From: Pontibacter russatus
GTDB taxonomy: Bacteria; Bacteroidota; Bacteroidia; Cytophagales; Hymenobacteraceae
Length of the DNA stretch: 64,000 nucleotides
Assembly: GCF_009931655.1 (NCBI RefSeq)
Contig: NZ_CP047984.1
Location: forward strand, 3,551,001-3,615,000
Direction: 5' to 3'
The notes under the pieces are model-generated. The model had not been told where the DNA came from. It saw only the letters and a list, made by a program, of their open reading frames with translations, and ran no database searches. Below are positions 7,504 through 15,276 of the stretch, piece after piece; position 1 is the stretch's first letter, and every line of letters starts with the position of its first letter. The translations under genes and the position numbers were made by a program.

Positions 7504-8784
7504 ATGAACGTCAGCTATATGGACAGTAAAATAACAGGCAAACTAAAAGTGTTAGCAGATGCTGCGAAGTACGACGTTTCCTGCTCGTCCAGCGGCGGTA
7601 AGCGCAAAAACGAAAACAAAGGCCTGGGCAACGCCGAGGGCATGGGCATCTGCCACAGCTACACCGAAGACGGCCGCTGCGTGTCGCTGCTCAAGATACT
7701 GCTCACCAACTTCTGCATATATGACTGCGCCTACTGCGTAACGCGCAAGAGCAATGATGTGCAGCGGGCGGCCTTTACGGTGCAGGAGGTGGTGGACCTG
7801 ACGATTAACTTTTACCGCCGCAACTATATAGAGGGGCTGTTCCTGAGCTCCGGCATTTTCAAGAACTCCGACTATACCATGGAGCGCCTCGTGCGGGTGG
7901 CCAAGAAGCTGCGGCAGGAGCACAGGTTCAACGGCTACATCCACCTGAAAACCATACCGGGCGCCAGCGAGGAACTCATCAAAGAAGCGGGGCTATATGC
8001 CGACCGGCTGAGCGTGAACATCGAGCTGCCGTCGGAGGCGAGTTTGCAGCAACTGGCCCCGGAGAAGAACTACACAGAGATTCTGCTGCCCATGGGCGCT
8101 ATCAGCCGGCAACTGGTGCAGGCCAGGGAGGAGAAAAAGCTGTTCAGGTCGGCCCCGGCCTTTGCGCCCGCCGGCCAGAGCACGCAACTGATCGTGGGGG
8201 CCTCTGCCGAAAACGACCACCAGATTCTGCAGCTGTCCGACCAGTTATATAAAAGCTTCAGCCTGAAGCGCGTCTACTATTCCGGTTATGTCCCCGTGAG
8301 CAGCGACAGCCGCCTGCCCATCATCGCGGAGCCGCCCATCATCCGTGAGAACCGCATTTACCAGGCTGACTGGCTCATGCGTTTCTACGGCTTCGACGCG
8401 AAGGAGATCGTGGACGAGCAGCACCCGCACCTGGAGCTGGACATTGACCCGAAACTGGCGTGGGCGCTGCGCAACCGCTTCGTGTTTCCGGTGGAGGTGA
8501 ACACGGCCGATTATGAGCTGATCCTGCGCGTGCCGGGCATCGGGGTGAAGTCGGCGAAGAAGATTGTGTCGGCGCGGCGGTTTACACAGCTGAGCTTTGA
8601 GCACCTGCGCCAGATGGGGGTGGTGCTCAAACGGGCGAAGTATTTTATCACCTGCCAGACCCGGAGCCTGCAGCGCCAGGAGTTCGACTCGCACCAGATC
8701 CGAAGAAAGATCCTGTTCGGCGACGGTTCCCTGCGAAGCGCGCTGCTCACACAGCAACTGGACCTGTTCCGGAAAGTCGGCTAA
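7504..8784 (+). CDS. Putative DNA modification/repair radical SAM protein (TIGR03916 type)
   Basis: About 426 residues from ATG 7504; ATG 7519 is equally possible. The radical-SAM cluster motif is NFCIYDCAYC, with cysteines at about 71, 75 and 78 that bind the [4Fe-4S] cluster. The N-terminal AAKYDVSCSSSGGKR is diagnostic of this family. A helix-hairpin-helix PGIGVKSAKKI near residue 345 suggests DNA binding. Members co-occur with TIGR03915/DUF4130 proteins and, in many species, with uracil-DNA-glycosylase-like domains, so a role in DNA base modification or repair is inferred; the reaction is unknown. The DUF4130 partner lies at 9093, separated by one small gene on the same strand. Confidence 0.9.
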   Translation: MNVSYMDSKITGKLKVLADAAKYDVSCSSSGGKRKNENKGLGNAEGMGICHSYTEDGRCVSLLKILLTNFCIYDCAYCVTRKSNDVQRAAFTVQEVVDLTINFYRRNYIEGLFLSSGIFKNSDYTMERLVRVAKKLRQEHRFNGYIHLKTIPGASEELIKEAGLYADRLSVNIELPSEASLQQLAPEKNYTEILLPMGAISRQLVQAREEKKLFRSAPAFAPAGQSTQLIVGASAENDHQILQLSDQLYKSFSLKRVYYSGYVPVSSDSRLPIIAEPPIIRENRIYQADWLMRFYGFDAKEIVDEQHPHLELDIDPKLAWALRNRFVFPVEVNTADYELILRVPGIGVKSAKKIVSARRFTQLSFEHLRQMGVVLKRAKYFITCQTRSLQRQEFDSHQIRRKILFGDGSLRSALLTQQLDLFRKVG

Positions 8785-8870
8785 AGCCAAGGTGGTTTTC
8801 CATGAAAGCCAGGGGGAGCCGGGAAGGCCTGTTTTCCTATGTCTAATATCTTTTGTCTTAAAAAGGAGCC

Positions 8871-9086
8871 ATGGCCACAGCAAAAAGAAAAGCAGTCATT
8901 TCAAATTATAGAGCAAAGTCTGTCACACTTAAAAAAGTTACTGTTATGAGAAAGAACCAGAAAGTCGCCCGCGTATCGCTTTGCTGCAAACTGAACATGC
9001 TGGTGCCCCAACTGCAGCGCCTGACGGCCAGGATGCAACCTGAGACGCAGGACAAAAACCGCGGCGGCTACAGCGGCGGCAAGTAA
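8871..9086 (+). CDS. Small basic hypothetical protein
   Basis: 71 residues, rich in Lys and Arg (MATAKRKAVISNYRAKSVTL, then MRKNQKVARV), with a Cys pair (SLCCKL) in the middle and a Gly-rich tail. An AGGAG sequence sits just upstream of the ATG, unusual for this phylum. A second ATG at 8946 would leave about 47 residues. The gene fills the gap between the radical SAM gene and the DUF4130 gene on the same strand and ends 6 bp before the next start, so it may be a co-transcribed small DNA- or RNA-binding partner. I do not recognise it, and it may not be a gene. Confidence 0.4.
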   Translation: MATAKRKAVISNYRAKSVTLKKVTVMRKNQKVARVSLCCKLNMLVPQLQRLTARMQPETQDKNRGGYSGGK

Positions 9087-9092
9087 CCCGGC

Positions 9093-9869
9093 ATGCACCT
9101 CTATACCTACGACGGTTCGTTTGAAGGACTGCTGACGGTGGTGTTTGAGGCGTATGAGCGGAAAGCCTGGCCCACCGCCATCGAGCAGCAGCACCTGGCG
9201 CAGCCCAGCATGTTCGGCGAAACTGTTGCCGTGCCTGCCGATGAGCAGAAGGCGCAGCGCGTGTGGCAGGGGCTGCAGAAAAAGTTGTCTGGGGGAGCGC
9301 TGAAGGAATTATACCATACCTTCCTGTGGGAGCAGCCGGGCTTCGAGCAACTGATTTTCGATTATATCCGCCTGGCCTTCGGTTCCAATGAAAATATCGA
9401 GGGGAATTATGCGGCTCCCTGTGTGCTGCAGGTGCAGCAGGCGGCAAAGCAGGTACACCGCGAGAAGCACCGGATGGAGGCTTTTGTGCGTTTCCAGAAA
9501 ACTTCCGACGGCCTGTTTTACGCCACTATTTCCCCGGACTTCAATGTGCTGCCGCTGATTGTAAGACACTTTGAGAAGCGGTATGCCGACCAGCGCTGGG
9601 CCATATACGACACCCGCCGCCGCTACGGCGCCTACTACGACCTGCAGAGCACGCGGCTGATAAACCTCGAGCTGCCACCGCAGCAGCGGCAGGCAACAGT
9701 GGCGGCTGCCGCCCTGGATGCCGAGGAGGAGGGGTACAGGCAACTTTGGCAGGTTTACTTCGAGAGTGTGAACATTCCCGAGCGGCGAAACCCGAAACTG
9801 CACCTGCGCCACCTGCCAAGGCGCTATTGGAAGTACCTCTCCGAGAAACAGCCCCAAAGCCTGCGTTGA
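9093..9869 (+). CDS. DUF4130 / TIGR03915 probable DNA-metabolism protein
   Basis: 258 residues matching the family found with the radical SAM protein encoded just upstream. The opening YTYDGSFEGLLTVVFEAYERK is the family signature. In the C-terminal half, PLIVRHFEKRYADQRWAIYDTRRRYG and YFESVNIPERRNPKLHLRHLPRRYWKYL are the strongly conserved blocks. In many bacteria this domain is fused to a uracil-DNA-glycosylase superfamily domain; here it stands alone, as usual in Bacteroidota. The biochemical role is unproven; DNA repair or modification together with the radical SAM enzyme is the accepted guess. The stop is followed by about 290 bp of non-coding DNA. Confidence 0.9.
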   Translation: MHLYTYDGSFEGLLTVVFEAYERKAWPTAIEQQHLAQPSMFGETVAVPADEQKAQRVWQGLQKKLSGGALKELYHTFLWEQPGFEQLIFDYIRLAFGSNENIEGNYAAPCVLQVQQAAKQVHREKHRMEAFVRFQKTSDGLFYATISPDFNVLPLIVRHFEKRYADQRWAIYDTRRRYGAYYDLQSTRLINLELPPQQRQATVAAAALDAEEEGYRQLWQVYFESVNIPERRNPKLHLRHLPRRYWKYLSEKQPQSLR

Positions 9870-10155
9870 ACGCGGGCTGACTTGAGGTATATATGCCCCT
9901 TACCCGTTGCAGAAACTTGATTCACAATAAGATAAGCATTCTGCGAAGAGGCCCGAATAACTGCCTTGGAGCTTTTGGCGCGGTATCTTACGTAGTTGTA
10001 CTAAAAAGAGATGGGAATCGTGCCTTGGATGTAACTTTGTTTCCCTAAATACGTTCATAGTAATATATATCACTTTAATTGTGCAGCAGAAGGGGAATGT
10101 TGTGCGCTTTGTTGTGTGCATATATCCACTTTTTGCCGAAATCTTATTTTGTATT

Positions 10156-10524
10156 ATGAACATACGGGTACGAAAGAAACTGATTCAAGTCGCTCGTGGT
10201 CGGGCGCACCTGATGTCCTTCCAAAATCTAATCTACGAGGCCGAACTCGGCCTGAACCTTGAAAACTCCTACGAAAAATCGATGCTGACAGAGGTGATCG
10301 ATGAAATATCGGAGAAAGAGCATGCCGCAGGGAGGCCGCTGCTGAGTGCGCTGGTGCGCGTAAAAGGGCAGAAAAACCAAGGCGACAATTTCTTCAGGCT
10401 TTGTGAGCGGTTGGGCTACGGAAGCTGGAAGGAACTGAAGCGGAACCACAAGTTTATTGAAGAGCAGCGGGAAGCCTGCCGCGAGTTCTGGCAGGACCGC
10501 AAAAATTTCGCATCCTATCTGTAA
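10156..10524 (+). CDS. Conserved hypothetical protein of about 122 residues
   Basis: The start is taken at ATG 10156 (MNIRVRKKLIQVARGRAHLM); the frame is open further upstream, but that part is not protein-like. The pattern (MSFQNLIYEAELGLNLEN, then LTEVIDEISEKEHAAGRPLL followed by SALVRVKGQK, then GDNFFRLCERLGYG) resembles a widespread uncharacterised domain often seen in accessory regions next to restriction or defence genes. No catalytic motif is obvious. An 8-mer TAACTTTG (10032-10039) is a possible -7 box giving a long leader, but the -33 element is poor. A GC-rich terminator follows at 10598. Confidence 0.6.
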   Translation: MNIRVRKKLIQVARGRAHLMSFQNLIYEAELGLNLENSYEKSMLTEVIDEISEKEHAAGRPLLSALVRVKGQKNQGDNFFRLCERLGYGSWKELKRNHKFIEEQREACREFWQDRKNFASYL

Positions 10525-10597
10525 CGCAGATAAAATTATCCTAAGGCGCAACTAACGCCAATTTTTTGTGGCGTAGTTGGTGCTGCAGCCATAAGTT

Positions 10598-10640
10598 AAG
10601 CCCGTGCCGCTGGCGTTATGCCAGCGGCACGGGCTTTTTT
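10598..10640 (+). terminator. Rho-independent terminator
   Basis: Perfect stem AAGCCCGTGCCGCTGG / CCAGCGGCACGGGCTT with loop CGTTATG, followed by TTTTTT. It serves the small plus-strand gene ending at 10524. Unlike several other terminators here it has no TATATA cap. Confidence 0.85.
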
Positions 10641-11167
10641 ATGTCCCTTCCTGTGTGATAAATGCGTGTGCGGCAAAATGCCGACCCGGTTGTAGTAATG
10701 TCCTGGGCAAAAGACAATTGGGAGGCTCCTGCCATGCTGGCCCATATCTTGTGGCCTGGAACAGGTGTCCGGATAGAGTACAAGTTCCGAAAGGTAGGGT
10801 TGTTACCGGTCAACCGGAGTAGATGAGGCAGGTATTAGTGCGTCAACCGCCTGTAAAGTCTACGCCTTGCCCGTGGAACCCGAGTTGCAACAGGAGCCGA
10901 TGGCAAAAGCTTTCGCCCCGGAACACGTGCTGAGGGAAGCTATATAGCAGTTAATAGGTGGTGAAAAGATATAAAAAGACCTTAAAGTAAAGAAATACAT
11001 AAAATTATTTAATTTTAATTTGGCTATATATATAAATATACTTTTCTTTATGAAGAATAAGTAACTCAGCTGCGCGGGTCTGAAAGGGCGGCGCTGTAAC
11101 CCTTGCGTGGACTCACAACTGCTTCTGAATTTATAACCTTAATACAATTACTTTTAGCCGCTTGTCT
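10641..11167. other. Intergenic region, no supported gene
   Basis: About 530 bp. The first 300 bp are GC-rich with only short open frames lacking good starts. One frame (about 10800-10948, ending REAI then a stop) has protein-like composition and could be a decayed gene end, but nothing identifies it. From about 10960 to 11060 the DNA becomes strongly AT-rich with a long TATATATATAAATATA run (about 11025-11040). A TANNTTTA-like box, TACTTTTA, lies at 11149-11156 just before the DUF3857 gene, without a proper -33. Confidence 0.5.
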
Positions 11168-13132
11168 ATGAAAGCAAGAACTTTTACAAAATTCATTATC
11201 CTATTTTTTCTTCTGGGAAGCGCCTCGCTTCAGGCGCAGGCGCAGGCAGGCAAATTTGGCAAGGTGGAGGAGGCCGAGCTCAGGATGCAAACCTACGAAA
11301 AAGACACCAGCGCCGCCGCCGTGGTGTTATCGGATTACGCCCTGACACGCTTCGACTTTTCGGGGGAGATCAGGGTGATAACAGAGCGCCATATGCGCAT
11401 CAAAATCCTGAAGAAGTCGGGCTACGACGTGGCCAACATCTCGGTGCCATATTACTCCTACGGCACTACAAGGGATAAAGTGATGAGCATAAAAGGGTAT
11501 ACCTACAACCTGGAGGGCAGCGAGATTGTGAAGGAGAAGCTTGACTCCAAAACGGTTTTTGACGAGAAGCGCAACGAGTACTGGTACCTCAAGAAGTTCA
11601 CGATGCCCAACATCAAGGAGGGCTCCGTGATTGACGTGGCCTATACCATCAGTTCGGAGCGCGTCTACAGCCTGGATGACTGGGAGTTCCAGCGCTCCAT
11701 CCCGACTGTGTGGAGCGAGTACCGCCTGCGCATCCCGGAGTATTTCGACTACAAGTTCCTGATGCAGGGCTACCACCCCCTGTACCAGACCGACAACCAG
11801 AAATCTGGCGGAACCAATATGGTGAACAACGCCTACGTCTGGATCATGAAAGACGTGCCGGCCCTGAAGGAGGAGAACTACATCACATCTATCACCGATT
11901 ACCAGTCCAAAATCGGGTTTGAGCTGCAGCAGGTGCGCTTTCCGGGAGAGGCTGCCCGCATCATGACGGGCAGTTGGGACAAAGTGAACGAGGACCTGCT
12001 GACATCCGAATATTTTGGCAATCAGCTAAAACGCAACAACTTCTTCAAAGAAGACCTGGCCGCCGTGCAGGCGAAACACAAGGAGCCGGAGCAGCAGATG
12101 CTCGCCATCTTCGAACTGGTGAAAGCAAGAATGACCTGGAACGACAAGACCGGCCTTTTTGCTGAAAACCCTATCCGGAAAACGTACGATCTCCGGCAGG
12201 GCAGCGCCGCAGAAATTAACCTGCTCCTGACGTCGATGCTGCGGGAGGCGGACCTGGAGGCAAACCCGGTGGCGGTCAGCACCCGTGACCACGGCCGCGT
12301 GCTGACATCGAACTCCCCGATGATCGGCAAATTCAATTATGTGATTGCGCATGTGAAGGTGGGAGACAAGGAGTATCTACTGGATGCCACTGAGCCGCTG
12401 CTGCCGGCTGGCATGCTGCCCTTCCGCTGCCTCAACGGACACGGCCGCCTGATTAAGAAGGATGGCCACGGCTGGGTTGCCCTGAATGCCTCCTCTCCGC
12501 GTTCCACACTCTTCAGCGCCGACATCACCATCAACAGCAAAGGCGGGATGGCCGGGACCGGCCACGAGTCGGCAGCGGGCTACAACGCCCTGTACCTGCG
12601 CAAAACCATACTGGAAGAAGGCGAAAGCAAATATGCCGAGAGCAAGGCCAAGGAGGTGGGCGATTTTAAGATGGGCAAGCCCGAGATCAAGAACCTGCGC
12701 GACATTGACAGCGCGCTGGACATCACCTACGAAATCAGCGCCAGTGGCAGTGGGCAGGAGAACAGCATTATTTACCTGAACCCGATGCTGGGCCAGGGAG
12801 AGAAGGAGAACCCCTTTAAGCTGGAGGAGCGCCTGTACCCGGTTGATTTCGGCGCGCCGATAGACGAGACCTATATGTGCCGCTTCACGATTCCGGAAGG
12901 ATATGCGCTGGACGAGGCGCCCAAGAGCATCGCTGTGAACCTCCCCGAGCAGGCGGGCCGCTTTATGTATGTGGTGCAGCAGCAGGGCAACGTGGTGCAG
13001 GTCATGAGCAAGGTGAGCATCAACAAGCCCGTGTTCTACGCGCCGGAGTACGGCAACCTGAAGGAACTCTACAACCAGATCATCGCCAAGCACGCCGAGC
13101 AGATTGTGCTGAAGAAGCTGGCTGCCAAGTAG
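11168..13132 (+). CDS. DUF3857 exported protein with inactive transglutaminase-like domain
   Basis: About 654 residues from ATG 11168. Signal peptide (FIILFFLLGSASLQAQAQA), then a DUF3857 beta-rich domain with the block VIDVAYTISSERVYSLDDWEFQ, then a transglutaminase-like core, then a C-terminal beta domain. In the core the usual Gly-Asp-Cys-Lys is replaced by GSAAEIN (about residues 345-351), so the catalytic Cys is Ala. The usual Asn-His is Asn-Tyr (KFNYVIAHVKV), while the Asp region LLDATE is kept. It should bind a peptide or protein without catalysis. It lies directly upstream of a paralogue with an intact triad. Periplasmic or outer-membrane associated; function unknown. Confidence 0.85.
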   Translation: MKARTFTKFIILFFLLGSASLQAQAQAGKFGKVEEAELRMQTYEKDTSAAAVVLSDYALTRFDFSGEIRVITERHMRIKILKKSGYDVANISVPYYSYGTTRDKVMSIKGYTYNLEGSEIVKEKLDSKTVFDEKRNEYWYLKKFTMPNIKEGSVIDVAYTISSERVYSLDDWEFQRSIPTVWSEYRLRIPEYFDYKFLMQGYHPLYQTDNQKSGGTNMVNNAYVWIMKDVPALKEENYITSITDYQSKIGFELQQVRFPGEAARIMTGSWDKVNEDLLTSEYFGNQLKRNNFFKEDLAAVQAKHKEPEQQMLAIFELVKARMTWNDKTGLFAENPIRKTYDLRQGSAAEINLLLTSMLREADLEANPVAVSTRDHGRVLTSNSPMIGKFNYVIAHVKVGDKEYLLDATEPLLPAGMLPFRCLNGHGRLIKKDGHGWVALNASSPRSTLFSADITINSKGGMAGTGHESAAGYNALYLRKTILEEGESKYAESKAKEVGDFKMGKPEIKNLRDIDSALDITYEISASGSGQENSIIYLNPMLGQGEKENPFKLEERLYPVDFGAPIDETYMCRFTIPEGYALDEAPKSIAVNLPEQAGRFMYVVQQQGNVVQVMSKVSINKPVFYAPEYGNLKELYNQIIAKHAEQIVLKKLAAK

Positions 13133-13189
13133 AGACGCAAGATTTTGTATCCTGTCTGTAGAGACGCAAAATCTTGCGTCTCTACAGAC
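13128..13189. repeat. Palindromic intergenic repeat of the GTAGAGACGC family, overlapping a stop codon
   Basis: One half-copy (GTAGAGACGCAAGATTTTG, from about 13129) is followed by a full palindrome: CTGTAGAGACGCAAAATC then TTGCGTCTCTACAG, at about 13157-13188. The TAG stop of the upstream DUF3857 gene (13130-13132) is formed by the first bases of the repeat. Repeats of this type are widespread in Bacteroidota and cyanobacteria. The full copy could act as a weak hairpin between the two DUF3857 genes. Confidence 0.75.
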
Positions 13190-13230
13190 CCCATATTTCA
13201 CCTTTTTGAGACAGACTCAACACAATCATT

Positions 13231-15138
13231 ATGCACAAGCTATATACATTCCTGTGGGTGCTGGCAGGGCTCCTGCTGCTGCAGCCGCAGGCCCGCGCCA
13301 CCGGCGATGAGGTGCTGGCAGAGCTGGCGAAGGATGCGAACATCATCATCCGGTCCGAGGAAACCATTTTCACGGTCAACTCCATCAGCAGCGGCACCAC
13401 CACCTACAAAGTCATCCTCACCATCCTGAACGAGAACGGCAACCACCGCGCGAAACTGTATGTGGGCTACGACAAACTGACAAAGGTAGAGTATATAGAG
13501 GGGACCTCGTACGACCGCTTCGGCAAGAAGATCAAGTCGCTGAAGAACAAGGACATCGTGGACATGAGCGCGGTGGATGACGGCTCGCTGTTTACAGACA
13601 ACCGGGTGAAGATTGCCAACCTGACGCATACCGTGTTCCCTTACTCCGTGGAGTTTTCTTACGAGCTCTCCAACAGCAACATGTTGGTTTACCCGGGCTT
13701 TTACCCGCAGGACGAGGAGCGCCTGTCGGTTGAGAAAGCCATATATGAAGTGCGGGTGCCGCTGGGCATGCAGCTGCGCTACCACGAAAGCAACATGCCG
13801 CAGGCCGTCAAGAAAGGAGCTACCGCTACGCATGATACTTATATATGGCAGGTGGAGCACCTGAAGCCGGTGGAGACCGAGCCGTACGGGCCGGATTTTG
13901 TGGAGCTGGTGCCGGTGGTGCGCACCGCCCCCTCCGATTTCGAGGTGGAAGGCTACAAGGGCAACATGGACACCTGGAAGAGCTACGGACAGTGGTTCAA
14001 CCAGCTGAACCAGGGCCGCGACGTGCTGCCGGAGGCGACAAAGCAAAAACTTACCGCACTTACCGCCAACGCCAAAACCGAGGAGGAAAAAGTGCGGATG
14101 ATATATGACTACCTGCAGGGCAAGACGCGCTATGTGTCCATTCAGCTGGGCATTGGTGGCTGGCAGCCATTCGAGGCCAGCTTTGTGGACAGCAAAGGCT
14201 ACGGCGACTGCAAGGCGCTCACCAACTATACCCAGGCCATGCTGAAGGCAGTGGGCATTGCCTCGCACCATGCCCTGATTCGGGCCGGAGACGATGAGGC
14301 GGACATCAGGACGGCTTTTCCGAGCTCGCAGTTCAACCACGTGGTGCTGGCCGTGCCCTTGCCTAACGACACGCTCTGGCTGGAGTGTACGAGCCAGTCA
14401 GAGGCCGCCGGCTACTCCGGCAGCTTTACCGGCGGCCGCCATGCGCTGCTGGTAACGCCCGGGGGAGGCAAACTGGTGAAAACCAAAGATTATCTGGCCA
14501 CCGACAACTCCCAACTGCGCCATATCACGGTGCGGCTGGATGAGAAGGGCAGCGGCACGGCCAGCGTCACGACCCGCTACAAAGGTCTGCAGCAGGAGTC
14601 GCGCAGCGGGATTATCCACAACCTGCAGCCCGACGAACAGCGCAAATGGTTGTACAGGCAGGTGCAGGTGCCGTCGTTCGAGATCAGCAAGTTTGCCTTC
14701 GAGCAGGAGAAAAGCCGGGTGCCGGTCGTGAAGGAGCAACTGGAGCTGAGCCTGCGCCAGTGCGCCACCATCAGCGGCAAGCGCATGTTCGTGACGCCCA
14801 ACCTGATGAACAAGTGGACGCACGTGCCCGACCAGAAGGAAAAGCGGCTAACAGAAGTGGTGTGGGAGATGGCTTTCCTGGATGTGGACACCGTGGAGAT
14901 TGAGCTGCCGGCCGGCTATGCCGTTGAGTTCCTGCCGCAGGAGATAAGCCATACCTCGGAGTTTGGCACATACAAGGCCACTGTAGAAGTAGAGGGCCAG
15001 CGCGTCATCTACCGGCGCAGCCTGCAGATGGACAAAGTCCGCTACAGCCCCGAGTCATATATAAAGCTGGTGGAGTTTTTCAACAATGTGATCAAGGCCG
15101 ACGGCCAGCAGGTCGTGTTTGTGAAGAACATCCCCTGA
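13231..15138 (+). CDS. DUF3857 and transglutaminase-like exported protein, intact triad
   Basis: 635 residues. Signal peptide (FLWVLAGLLLLQPQARA), DUF3857 N-terminal beta domain (YKVILTILNENGNHRAKLYV), then a transglutaminase core beginning VRMIYDYLQGKTRYVSIQLG. The catalytic Cys is in GYGDCKAL at about residue 327 and the His in FNHVVLAV at about 370. The acidic third position is less certain (WLECTSQ). Family proteins are exported, and some act on peptides or crosslink proteins; the substrate is unknown. It follows a paralogue lacking the Cys, 98 bp upstream across a palindromic repeat. A hairpin at 15163-15194 closes the unit. Confidence 0.88.
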   Translation: MHKLYTFLWVLAGLLLLQPQARATGDEVLAELAKDANIIIRSEETIFTVNSISSGTTTYKVILTILNENGNHRAKLYVGYDKLTKVEYIEGTSYDRFGKKIKSLKNKDIVDMSAVDDGSLFTDNRVKIANLTHTVFPYSVEFSYELSNSNMLVYPGFYPQDEERLSVEKAIYEVRVPLGMQLRYHESNMPQAVKKGATATHDTYIWQVEHLKPVETEPYGPDFVELVPVVRTAPSDFEVEGYKGNMDTWKSYGQWFNQLNQGRDVLPEATKQKLTALTANAKTEEEKVRMIYDYLQGKTRYVSIQLGIGGWQPFEASFVDSKGYGDCKALTNYTQAMLKAVGIASHHALIRAGDDEADIRTAFPSSQFNHVVLAVPLPNDTLWLECTSQSEAAGYSGSFTGGRHALLVTPGGGKLVKTKDYLATDNSQLRHITVRLDEKGSGTASVTTRYKGLQQESRSGIIHNLQPDEQRKWLYRQVQVPSFEISKFAFEQEKSRVPVVKEQLELSLRQCATISGKRMFVTPNLMNKWTHVPDQKEKRLTEVVWEMAFLDVDTVEIELPAGYAVEFLPQEISHTSEFGTYKATVEVEGQRVIYRRSLQMDKVRYSPESYIKLVEFFNNVIKADGQQVVFVKNIP

Positions 15139-15161
15139 TATATAGCCGTTGAGCTTATTAT

Positions 15162-15198
15162 ACAGCGCCACTACATATAATTGTAGTGGCGCTGCTGT
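15162..15198. terminator. Hairpin terminator between convergent genes
   Basis: Arms CAGCGCCACTACA (15163-15175) and TGTAGTGGCGCTG (15182-15194) are perfectly complementary, with the TATAAT loop between them. The T run that follows is short (CTGTTT), so efficiency is uncertain. It lies between the gene ending at 15138 and the convergent gene ending at 15277. Confidence 0.65.
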
Positions 15199-15276
15199 TT
15201 AGTGTTAGCTGGGTCGGGCGCCTTACATCTCCTACTCGTGAGCAAGCCCGGAACACTACACACGATTCACATCACA

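Noticed and set aside
10604-10822. Plus-strand open frame after the terminator at 10598
   Set aside because: It begins inside the terminator stem, and its Cys/Pro/Gly-rich composition is not protein-like.
13240-14340. Open frame of 366 codons opposite the second DUF3857 gene
   Set aside because: It is a reverse-frame shadow of a gene with an intact transglutaminase triad.
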